A stretch of 64,000 nt of DNA from Tubiluchus corallicola (taxonomy: Eukaryota; Priapulida; Priapulimorpha; Priapulimorphida; Tubiluchidae), in assembly GCA_030141605.1 (NCBI GenBank), contig JAQGDQ010000432.1, forward strand, positions 128,553-192,552. Reading direction: 5' to 3'. Every line of letters starts with the position of its first letter. Positions within the stretch are counted from its first letter, which is position 1. Made by a program: the position numbers and the translations under genes. Positions 43,201 to 53,800 of the stretch are shown here, piece by piece. The notes under the pieces are model-generated. The model had not been told where the DNA came from. It made no database searches and saw only the letters and a list, made by a program, of their open reading frames with translations.

Positions 43201-46200
43201 ATTTGAGGCAGAATCAGCCTCCTAAATATCCTAAGAGGTTCCGTAAAAATGGCACTTTTTAGTTAAGGGTAAACTTTCTGTGTCTTTCACAAGATTTAAC
43301 TTATAAAGTGGGTGTATGCCATGTACTACAGCCACACCATAAATATTGTTCCTACAAAGTTTACCACTTGGCAGACATATATTATTTATTTTACTTGACA
43401 TGTTGACATAACCTTGACATGTTGATATGTAATTGTAATTTTCATTTTTTCGTTTATTAATTGTCATTATTCAGCTTTTGTTTTGAAAGTTCATACTTAA
43501 CTCTTTCTCTACAGCATTAAAGTATATATACAAGTAACTTTAATACTTAACTATTGCCAGTCTGTGCCGCTCTAGTTCCTTAGTTTGTCACGGTGAAATT
43601 TTCTTCTGTAGGTTTTCACAAGCTGCCAACATGCGTCGACACAGGATGAGGCACACTGGTTTCAAACCGTATGAGTGCAAAGTGTGCGGGAAAAGATTTT
43701 TCCGGAAAGATCACCTAGCGGAACATTTAGGAACTCATTCAAAAACAAATGTATGTTTAAATTGTGTGGTGCTTGTTGTTGTTTGTGCCTGTGTGCAAAA
43801 TTTCCAGGCTTATCTAAGCAATATTATGCTACTTTAGTAATTTGTGATTGTTTTAAACTTCTTCAAGGTCTCGTTCCATCTGTTGTAGACTTTGAAACAT
43901 TACTATTTATTAGAGCAGTCCACCCACTCAAATCTGCAGCTAACAGTTGTAAGTTCTTCTACTCCTAAAGATAGATTTAGTTCAAATTGTTGAACATCTT
44001 TATTTATCCTAGCCATCTAAGTTGTTTCTTGGTTTACCAGGTGTTTTTTGCAACGTTTTAAATCTTTCTTTAAGGCAATTCTTACTGGTGTTACACTTGA
44101 TAATCTTAGAAGGTGTTCTAGCCATCTTAATCTTTAGAACTTGACTGAAACTCCGAGGTATTTCTTTCGTTTCAGTATATAAATCTTCATTTCTGATTAT
44201 GTATGGCCATCTTATCTTTAAAACTTCTCTTAGAAGACCTATGAAACGTGTCAATTTGCTTTCCTTGAGATTCTTTCATTTTTTTTCTAGAATAGGAGAA
44301 CTGGCAATAAGGGCGATCTTTTTTACTTAAGGTAAAGAAAGACTGAGCAATTGAAGGCCGGTATATTAAAAGCGAAGCTGGTAACTAAAATTCGTTGCTT
44401 TTTAGAGCGTGTACAAGTGTCCAATCTGCGACAAAACGTTTCAACGACAGTATCACCTGAAACTGCATCGAGCCGAACATCTAGGAGACAAGTGCCATAT
44501 ATGCGGTTTTGTGGCGCAAGGAATCAAGCATTTGCGCATCCATTTCACGAGAGTACACAAAAAGAACTTAGATCGGATGTTAACTGGACAGTCATCGTCG
44601 GGTAAGGAATTATAAGTACCATGCCACAGTTAGTTGTGTTTTTTTTCTATTTTTACATTATTAGGAAGAACGATAACATCATCAGTTTGTAAGTTTCGTG
44701 AAGCTGTTCATATAATCATAATGACCAGCAGATGCTTTTGCTTCTTATTTTATAATCTCAGGCCACAATGAAAATACTTCTGTTTCCATCTGATCGCCCG
44801 GGTAACATTTTTTTAACTCACACCCTAGCTGGAATTAAATATTTTTTTTTACATTTATATACTTACATGGCGGAGTCATTATAAAAGCATATTTTTTAAT
44901 TTAAAACATAAAATTTAATTATTATTATAACATCATTGTTTCGGCAAGGGCGCACCTATGGCTAACTCTTTGTTCGGGGTTCATGTTTTTATGATGCTGA
45001 TTATCATATTGGAGGCTAAAAAGTATCATATTTTCTGCCAAATCAGCGTATTAACGGCCGGGTAGTGTTACCGCGTATAACATAATTATCAGAGCATACG
45101 GGTTCATACCGTACAAAAACGAGACTATACAATCATCGAACGTTATACGATAATTTAGTAATGCGAAATCAAAAACTAAAAAAAACAAAGCTCAAAAATG
45201 TGCATTGAAAAAATTAAAATATTATTGTTATCCAGTGGGGAAATAAACAAACTTTGATTTGAACTGAATTTAAATATTCCATAATTTGGCTTTAAACATT
45301 CACAAATCTTTAAATTTTTTTTGGAAAAAATTTTTCCCCTCCCTACTAACATCTTTTTGTGCTCATGAGGTTAGACAGAAACAGGTTTTTTTGGTGGCGA
45401 GCCTAAAAAAATAGGCACATCTTTCTAAATGCACAACAATTTTGTTAAGTGTTAATGGTATCATAGTAACTGTGAGCGCTTATTGTTTCGTTTCTAGAAA
45501 GCTCATGCTTCTGCTAAGAACATCTATTCATGTATATTCTTTGCAGACACCTTTTTATAAATATAAATTTGGTAAATACTTTTTTGTATTTTAGAGTTGG
45601 ACATATCTACTAGTCCAGAGGACATCAACCAAAATGTGGAAAATGCACAGGACAGTAATGAGGCCGGTGCATCGCCGCCAAATTCCAAGTCTGGCTTGCC
45701 AGGTGACATCACCCCGCGAAAATTCATATCCCTGTTGACGAACAATATCATAACTAACCGTGCCGGTAGTCCTAGTGAGAGACCTGCTCATCAAGGTGGT
45801 GGTCGCAGTTCGGGTGATAGTTCTAGTCCACCATCAAAGCCCACGTTTCCGGAAATGATGGAAAGTATGGGCAGTTCGGGTGTTGACGTATTATCCAGTA
45901 TTTACACAGACGCAGTGTCACGCACAAGAAGTTTGCTCACTCAAAGTTATGCAGAACAGATGGGAGCCTTTGCCGTTGGCAGTTATAACCGTCCGTATGA
46001 GTCGCCCAGCTTACGTAGCTTGCTGCGCACTGGTCGCACAAGTTTAGAGTCGTTGACTGGTCGTCCTAATGTAGACGCTGTTACAGCTCGTGCTAGTTTA
46101 GACTCGCTAACCCAGTCGAACGTTTCGCCTCCCAGTGAAACGCCAGTTGTTCAACCTGTGAATGGCAATAGTGATGAAAATGTTGTGATAAAACAAGAGC

Positions 46201-46970
46201 CAATGGACGAAAGTGAACAAACAAGTGCAAATAATAACAATAATAATAATCCTGCCGATAATGTAGAAACGCCGTCCTTGGAAACCGATACGAGTGCCAC
46301 GACTCAGCAGGGATCTCCCGATTCTGCTGATAAGTCATCTACGTCGCCTTTGAGTCAGCAGTCACCGCCCACTCACCCGCCGAGCGAAAATAAGCGCAAG
46401 GGTATTCCCCAGCAGTATATCCGAAATGCTGTGGGTAACGACTCTAACGACGAAAGCTCGGGCGAGAGAGCTTCGAGTCGGAATGGACTGGGAAGTTCCG
46501 ACATGGCCGACCACTTCACTAGCATCCGAAGTGCGCTGATAAGCAGAGGTGCCAGTTTAAAGTCTGCTCGCACCCCCATGGTTTCGCTTTTAAAGCAGAA
46601 ACAGCGAAATGGACCATCTTTTCTAAATTCCGTCAATCCGGACGGGAAGACGTCGAGTGTGCTACTATCTGCTGCACTGACGACGCCAACAACTCCACCG
46701 TCGTATCAGCAATCTCTAGCTGCTTCCGCCTCGTCCGGATCAAATCCGATTACGCAAGGGGACATGTTTCGCAGTGCAAACGCCCCGTCCATATCGGACA
46801 GCTCTCTTTCTTGCCCATTTTGTGGCATCGTTTATTTTGATCAGACTTTGTATTTTTTGCATAAAGCTTTGCACAGCGATTCAAACCCGTGGAAATGCAA
46901 TGTCTGCGGCGAACAATGTCAAGACAAGTATGATTTCAACTCGCACATTCTGAGTATCGCTCATAACTGA
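32155..46970 (+). CDS. Ikaros-related C2H2 zinc-finger transcription factor (six coding exons)
   Basis: This is a probable nuclear DNA-binding regulator of 718 residues. Coding exons are 32155-32328, 41992-42078, 42891-43075, 43612-43750, 44406-44601 and 45595-46970; all have GT-AG borders and keep one frame to TGA. Finger 1 is C32/C35/H48/H52. A compact central cluster follows: C115-H135, C143-H163, C171-H191, C200-H220 and C225-H246, the last with H-x4-H and a trailing KKNLDRM as in Ikaros proteins. A Ser/Thr/Pro-rich low-complexity region (about 262-660) holds VIKQEP, a SUMO-consensus site at K460. The C-terminal pair C667-H687 (CPFCGIVYFDQTLYFLH) and C695-H717 (CNVCGEQCQDKYDFNSH) closely matches the Ikaros-family dimerisation fingers; hunchback has a related pair. 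The exact orthology is open: Ikaros proteins have four N-terminal fingers, while this one has six. The start is the first ATG, four bases after an acceptor, so a longer N-terminus is possible. Confidence 0.88.
32629..33710 (+). mobile_element. Composite repeat copy 2, with piggyBac-like 5' part
   Basis: The 449-bp left part (32629-33077) starts CCCTTTCAGTCCC after TTAA and ends GTATGAAAGGG before TTAA, like copy 1. The remaining 630 bases also match copy 1 up to GGCAGGAATAAT. This copy keeps about 20 bases (around 32805-32830) that copy 1 lacks. Its flanks are unrelated to those of copy 1 and no long flanking direct repeat was found. It lies in the large first intron of the zinc-finger gene. 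Confidence 0.75.
34740..34860 (+). repeat. AT-rich TATACTTTATA-type short repeat
   Basis: Words such as TTATATACTTTATA recur four to five times with irregular spacing. Simple AT-rich repeat. Confidence 0.6.
35672..36445 (+). mobile_element. CR1-like LINE 3' part with reverse-transcriptase C-terminus
   Basis: The coding end is visible in two frames joined over a run of T bases near 35758-35766: first HSYSTRAASNEQYFVERFF, then TRHAFNSLKSRGVKLWNSLP to a stop at 35909. These are the conserved C-terminal motifs of CR1/jockey-type reverse transcriptases. The 3' UTR after it matches 25068-25615, with the hairpin near 36330-36375 and AATAAATGTTCTATG at the end. The frameshift and missing catalytic part make it dead. 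Confidence 0.85.
37430..38275 (+). repeat. CCTGTGACTTTT minisatellite with a 56-bp higher-order unit
   Basis: Degenerate units of 13-16 bp (ACCTGTGACTTTT-like) fill more than 800 bp. From 37599 to about 37820 they are organised in a nearly exact 56-bp unit repeated about four times. The strand is strongly C/T biased with T runs. It lies in the first coding intron of the zinc-finger gene. Confidence 0.92.
38335..38462 (+). repeat. Short tandem repeat, AACAGGCACTTTTATC units
   Basis: GTAACAGGCACTTTTATCTA-type units of about 31 bp occur three times, preceded by two copies of TTCTAAGTATCAAACTTATG-like sequence. Confidence 0.85.
39351..39553 (+). repeat. 24-bp minisatellite
   Basis: About eight units of AGAGGCATTACATAGATAGA plus AAAA. 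The period is a multiple of three, so frames remain open on the minus strand and read as repeated FFYLCNAS; they have no known homology and are taken as artefacts. Confidence 0.95.
40174..40235 (+). repeat. (GTT)n microsatellite
   Basis: About twenty GTT/TTG triplets with one interruption near the end. Confidence 0.97.
40368..40450 (+). repeat. Mixed tetranucleotide repeat (TTAG, GAGT, CAGT)
   Basis: Successive runs of GTTA, GAGT, CAGT and GTTA tetramers within 80 bp, as seen where a microsatellite has mutated in blocks. Confidence 0.92.
42131..42290 (+). mobile_element. Possible tRNA-derived SINE
   Basis: TTGCTAAGTTGGTTAGG fits a loose A box and AGTTCGATACTC a B box about 30 bases later, with sequence resembling a SINE body to about 42290 (GCCTTGGCGGTTAACGAGG). 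It lies in the intron between exons 2 and 3 of the zinc-finger gene. No clear target duplication was found. Confidence 0.4.
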
Positions 46971-49900
46971 CATTCCATTGCACTTTGGAAAACGTTTCTG
47001 TTGACATAGCCATTTTATGTTTTTGATTGTTAACGCATTTGTGTTTTTAATATAACAACATTACCATATCCAGAGCTTTTCTGTGTTTGCAGCTTTCTAA
47101 CCAGAAAGGTGAGACCAGGGAAATTTTCCCAGCATAAACCTTGAATTAAGAGTTGTACTAATTTCTTGAAATGTGTTACACCTGCACTTTCAGTTTCTGT
47201 TAATGAAAATTATGTGGTACAGTTCCTCAACTGTTTTTCAGTGTCACAATGTACATTATTCATGTAACATACTTCTGATTGTGAACATAAAAATGTAACG
47301 AAATGCAAAGCTTTTGTGTTATTGACTGAGCACCAGTATTATCTGTGCATTTTTATCAAGACTTTTGCTTGTGTTGTTTATTTTATTAGTTGTTTTTGTT
47401 TTTACATACGTGTAATTTTGTATACAGATGTTGCTCAACAAAGCATTCCATTTGTTCTTGGCAGCATCTTCGTAAACAATTCCAGAGCAGTGAGGGAACA
47501 ATTCCAGAGCAGTCAGTGATCGTTGTTGTTGACATGCTCTTTGTTGAGTGAGCATGTTGCAACATGCAGGCATTTATGTACCTTCGTTCAAGTATTTGAT
47601 TACCTATTGTAAAGTCATATAATTGCTTGATGATTTAAACCAAAATTATTTATTCTTAATTTAATTTTTATTATTGCACTTTTTTATTGTGCTGTTTTTT
47701 GTCCGTTAGTGTTGTGTTAAACCAAGTTGACGTGTCTTGGTTTTATCCTTGGAATACTTTGCGCCAATAGTTTTCATTTTTCACGCAGTTGTTAATGAAC
47801 ATTAAGGACATTAACTAGTTAATTGAACTTGGATGCCACAGTTCTTTTAGCTCTTGTTTTTTTATCACAATTCCCTTTTCTGGTTGCTTATTGGTCACTG
47901 ACATTTTTAACTTCACGGTTGTGGCATACTTCATTTAGTTTGGTTACAACACACTTGCTATACTGTATTTTCAATTGGTTACAATGTCTCTTGACTTTAA
48001 ATTTTCAAATACAGTATAAACACTTTCAGTAATACTAGTATGTAGACTTTGCTTAGAATCAGTTTAATTAATATTTTGTTTTTCTGTTATTGTTTTAATA
48101 TGGCAGCTCGTTTTTTGATTGATGAGATAAAGCTATTTTCACACTTGGTTGTTTTGAGGTTAAGTTTCATGGTTTTTATTTAGCATTATTAAAGATTAAT
48201 TTTAATATTGTGGAACTTTATAGTAAGTAGCTATATCTGATTTTTTTGATCATCTAATTTTTGCTCTGGAAAAATTGTTTTACAATTAATAAACATAAAA
48301 ATACTTGGTTGGCACTGTGAGTTCTAACATTATAATATTTGTTTTTGTGGTAAAGTGTTTATGTGATTCTGTCTGACGTAGTTGTGTTATTGTAAATGAT
48401 GTGTTTTGTCTCCAAGAGACTCGCGTAAATTTATGTCCTGCCTTGGTTGTCCCCTTAGAGGTGATACATTTGGTTGTAAATTACATTCCTTGCTTATATA
48501 CCTATATAACTATATACATATATTTATTATTACGACCTTGTTAATGTATTGCTAGTTGTTTTTGTGTGAGTAATTGATACAAAGTTTATTGTACTGTCTT
48601 TCAGTGCTTGGAGCAGGTATATTGTCGAACGCAAATAATTGACAAAGTCAGCAGTGAATAGTAACTATTTTAATATGGCTGACATTTTTACCACTGATCC
48701 TTAATTGCTGCCAAATTATATTCGTTATTACCGTGCATTCCATTGATAAAGATTGGCTCTATTTTCTTAACAGTGGCAGTGATAATTTTGCGTATAATTT
48801 TTGTTAGTATTGCAATGTGTAGCAGCTAATCGGAACATCATAAACCTCTATGTTCAGAAGATAGTGTAGCGTATCTTTTAGTAAGAATTAACTAAGAATG
48901 TGCAGAAATAAGTACAGAATTTTAGTTTTATCTATCTATCTGACGTGTGCCTAAATTGTTATAAAATTTTATTTTTTTTTCTTACTATCTGTTACATTCT
49001 GTAGAATCTGTAGCAAAAAGCTGCTTTTAAATAAGAAATAATATAATAATATCAGGCTATTCTGTCCAAATTCTTAAAGTCCCAAGTCTGAGCGCCTAAA
49101 AATCAATTATCTTAGGGTACCCACAGAAAACACTGAAACCTCTGCAGATATGTTACTTTTGTGGTATTTCATTTATGCCATAGTTTGGACCTCTTTTTCT
49201 GGCACAGACGTGTTTACTCATCGGCGGCTACAGACGTGGGCTTTAAGAATTCTAATGAAATTCATCGTGTTTGCTTGTTAATTGTTGATGTTATGTATAA
49301 ATACATATGGTTGTATTTTATTGTGTGATATACACAAATAATCAAAGATTTGTGTGATATTTTTTATGTTACAAACAGTTAATGGTATTTTTGATGTTCA
49401 AAACAATGCAGATTTGTCGCTGTTGCATTAAAGGTTATACTTTGAGATTATCAGCTTTGTTGTGAAAATGTTATTTTGTGCACAGTGTTGTCATGATGTG
49501 ATGTGTATTGACATGGGACATTGTGCACAGTTAATTATACACATTAATTAATACTTGTATTATAAATAAAACTAATAATTGTTGGTTATGGAAATGATTT
49601 TTTTACATAGATATTTATGAAATGCTTGACACTGTTCTAAAAGAAAGCATTTATGTTATCCAATTTTTATGACACGATTGCTGTTCAGTTTGGCTTCACT
49701 AGAACTTTCTAGACTAAATGAAGGTGCTAGACTTAGTTAGCCTTACCCTTGCGTTACGAGCTAACATTAACATTTCCCTGATCATGGTTATGCACCTGAT
49801 CACATACCTGGAATATGTGTTCATCTACAACAATGACAACACTATTACTTGTAATAATCAATGCTATGTTTTAAACTCATAAAGTAATCATCATCATCTA

Positions 49901-50865
49901 TTGAATTACGTGTCCAGGAACATGGTTACGATCACCTCTACATATCAGAACTCCCTACTTTCTGCAGTGCAGTAGTAGTAATTCATAAGCTTTGCTTCTG
50001 TCTCTGAGGATTAGTGCTGAAGTTTTTAGATCTCTCTAAGTCTCTGTGCAAATTTAAATATGTAAACATTTGTCCTGTTTATTTCTTTGCCGGCTCAATT
50101 GCTTGTTGACGAGCTGTTTTCACTGGTATATCATTGGGATCATTCCAGTGTGATCATCATGTCCATTAAGGCAGCTGACTGGATGTATACTTGACCTTTA
50201 GCTGCACCTTCTTCACAACATTGTTTAAAAATAATGTTACACATAGTGACTGTTTTGCAATGTGTGTCAATTGATGCACATTAATTTGATAAAGATAATG
50301 TGATCTAGGGTATATTTTCCCAGGCAGAAATCTAAAGTAGAAACTGTGCCCTCGTAACAAGTAAACACAGAAGTCTTTCAGCAAAAAACTAGACACTTAT
50401 GCCGGTGGCTTGTCAGCAGCATTTTCATCTCAAACGACACCTTTTTATTTTTTTTATTTTCGTAGAAGAGTCGTGAAAAGAATTACTCAGCGAATTTTAT
50501 ACCAACTCAAAGATTTCTGTTATTGATCTGACTGCTTACATTAGAAGAAACAGTTTTTTAAAACACTTCTTTACTTTTCAGTAATTTTTGCGTGCAGTGG
50601 GTGGCAAATAGAAAGCTTGGTGAAAAATTTTGAAAACTACGAAAAATATGACTTTTTAAACCTAAACAATTTTTCAAAGGATTTTTAAGCTGAACAAAAC
50701 TTTACTGTTGAGCACCGAGCATCAGACTGTTGCTGCACATAATGTAAATTCATGCCTCAATGGTTTCGTGCTCTTTATTTTAGAACCATCGACGTTTAAA
50801 TTTAATAGTACGCTGCAGTAAGCCGTCGTTAGTAATACAATAAGTTGCTTTAGTTTCACATTTTC
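46971..50865. other. 3' UTR of the zinc-finger gene and spacer to PARS2
   Basis: No canonical AATAAA follows the stop until 48288-48293; ATTAAA occurs near 48187. Another AATAAA lies at 49565-49570. The 3' UTR may thus be 1.2 kb or longer. Open frames in this stretch are short and without motifs. The last part should hold the PARS2 promoter, which is not delimited. Confidence 0.5.
48288..48293 (+). terminator. Candidate polyadenylation signal of the zinc-finger gene
   Basis: First AATAAA downstream of the stop codon at 46970. The distance of 1.3 kb is plausible for a regulatory gene but is not proved. Confidence 0.35.
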
Positions 50866-53800
50866 ATGAAGATGATCTCACTGCGGCTTGCGCACTGCAC
50901 TTGTCGACTGTACAGTTTCAGCGCAAGCAATTTATTTCACGCAAGAAATAAACCGCATGAGTTGGATCAAGGAACCAGCAAATTGGTCGATTCTCTGACA
51001 TCAAGCAAAAGCCAAAAAGTATGTGCTGTAGTATGTTGACTATGTTCGTGTGTTTTATGTTGTTATTCAATGAAGTTTATCCTAATTTATTTCATTACAC
51101 ACTTAAACATGCATGCTGTATCTTGATTAATAAAGTGAATGTGTGCCAGTTCGAATGTGTGGGATATTAGTTTGGTTTATATAGCACCATAAATAGAGTA
51201 CCTGGTAGTTTTTTTATTAGCTAGACTAGATATGTCGCAAGAAGAATGTAATTTTTTAAAATTTGTTTTGACTTATGCACTTTGTCATTATCAAAGATGT
51301 GACAAAGATAGTAACATCCAATACGGTAACATTCACAGTTTTGTTTGTCCATACAACAGATTTCAAGAGTTTATTCATTTCCACATAGCATCGTACAATG
51401 ACATCACTAAAATGCAGATGGTCTCTTTTCAGTGGTTGCATTGACTCATGTATGGAAAGGTACTGTCAATGAGGGTTATTAACAGAATGCTGAAACATAG
51501 AAGTTGATAATTACCCAATGATTTCACATGTTCAAGCATTCTTATTTCCAGTAGATAAATACACCCATTCGCACCTAAGAATATTTCAAATGTTTTTAAT
51601 ATCAATTATCTTTGGTGGTTTTGCATAATTAAATGCTAGGCATCACACATTAACCCTTGCATGTAATGTGTTAATTTTGAATCTTCTACTTTGCTGCTGA
51701 TAATCTCTTCTTGTAGGCTCCGGCTTTATTTTTTTAACTTGCCTGTCAATAAGATTAAGGAAATGTATAAACTAGTCAATTGTGTTTGCAAGATCGTAAC
51801 TGAATTGCAACTAAAGCTAACAAATGGAAACGCAAAAGAGTAAATTGTTAAAACATGTATATTGCATGTTATACTTGATGTAGTGACGGTATAGTGCGAG
51901 TGTGATAGTATAACTGAGTGCAATGTATAGTTCTGAGTGCGGTATGGTGCGAGTGTGATAGTATAACTGAGTGCAATGTATAGTTCTGAGTGCGGTATGG
52001 TGCGAGACTGATAGTATTACTGAGTGCAATGTATACTTCTGAGTGCTTTAGTCGTGAATTTTTCATGCTGTTATAAACCTGTCGTTAGTCACTACACATA
52101 TGGTATTTTTGTAGCTGATGTTAGAGTGTGGGGTTATTGCTTCGTCAAGCCCTGGTATCTTTCACCTGCTTCCCACCGCAGTGCGAGCGCTGAATAAACT
52201 GTGCGCTTTGATTGATCACGAGATGAGGAAGGTGAATGCAGAGAAAATAGAAATGCCGACTCTATCGTCTGGGGCATTGTGGAAACAGACAGGTTTGTAG
52301 AAAATACAGTGAAAATATGGTGGCTAGCTGTTGATGTTTGCTAGATTTGTGTTCATGAAAGTTCAAAAATATAGTGCTTGTTGTAAAGCTGAAGCTTACG
52401 TTATGTATTTAGAACAAAATTTCAGCACACAATGTCGGCGGGTGGTTATTTGCTAGGTGATAGCTCAGCTGCGTTTTTTTCACAGTGCGCGACCAGGTAT
52501 TCACTACTTAGTTGAAGCAGGATAGTCTCAGAAGTCAGTTGGAAAGTCCTGTTTGTCGTGGTAAATGGCTTAGAAACTCCAACATGAGCGAGATCTATCC
52601 TAGAATGCTTCATCAGCAACCAACTACTGTAACTAGTTTGACATCGCCCAGGTCCTCGCGTATAAAGATGTTTGTAATCTTTTAGCTAAATAAATGCAGT
52701 TTGCATTAATTTGTAATAAAAGGATTGTGTAAATTGTTGTTACAGTTTTTGTATTGCAAAATAGTAGCAAAGTAGTTTTTTCCAAGATTGTGTGCTAGCA
52801 TGCGCTATGTGCTTTTTTATATCTCTTGCAATGATTGGTGATAAGAGTTTCAATATGAATGATACAAATCAAAGTGGAATGTGATCATTAAGGAGTATAT
52901 CTTGTTAATTGTCATTTTTGTTCTTTAGACCGGCATTGTTCTTGTTAAACTGACGTTGCTTGAGTTAAAATTGATTTTTTACTGTCAGTTTCATACACTT
53001 GTAGACTTCGAGCATTTTCATTGTCACATGTTATACGTTAAACTATAGACTCATTTATGTTACTGGTGTTGACATCCTGGTTTGTTGCACTATAAACTTT
53101 TCTAGGACGATGGGATTTGATGGGTGCAGAACTTTTTCGTCTAAAAGATCGACACTCTGCTGATTACTGCCTAGCTCCGGTACATGATTTATTCTATAAG
53201 TATAAACCTAAATTATCTTTCACTGCAAATCTGGAAATTTAAATCTGGAAAATATACAGCGTCATTTCACGAAAATCATTTCTCCAATCTAACTCGTAGT
53301 GTTTCGTCCTGGTAAAAGCATTTGTAAAAGAGATCATCATGATCATCCTGCCTAGTTTGTCTTCTTTTCAAAGAATTATATCCCTCCAAGCCCTCCCCCC
53401 CCACCAAGCACCACTAGGACATTTTTTCTACTTGGAGCTTCGACACAGAGTTAAAAGAAACCATTTTTGGAGTTTTTTGTCGGCCATTGGAGAGGAACAT
53501 TGTATAGAAAAACGTACTAGTTGCATTTGGTGGGGTCTTACAGAGAAAGTTACAGCTTTCTGGAAAGAGGAGAAACTGGGCCAAATGAGGAGGGCCTGCC
53601 TTACAAACACCTGGAATATTTTTTCTGGATGAACCTGTGTAATGAATACAAAATTATGATTTTTTAGACTCACGAAGAAGCTGTTACACACTTGGTTGCT
53701 TCTCAAGGAAGTATGTCACATAAACGATTGCCATTCAGACTGTACCAGGTGATTATCTAGCAACCGTAATTATGATGGTTAATTCACATTAATTTTCAAA

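Noticed and set aside
45524-46636. Minus-strand frames opposite the last zinc-finger exon
   Set aside because: They are shadows of the strongly supported plus-strand exon, without motifs of their own.
32155-46970. Assignment as hunchback
   Set aside because: Hunchback also has a C-terminal finger pair, but the wording of the pair (CGIV, CNVCG, DKYDF, SHI) and the H-x4-H end of the central cluster are closer to Ikaros proteins. The gene symbol is left empty because orthology is not proved.
53339-53706. Frames of 97 and 92 codons on opposite strands in PARS2 intron 3
   Set aside because: No homology or motif; the plus-strand one lies wholly between supported exons 3 and 4.
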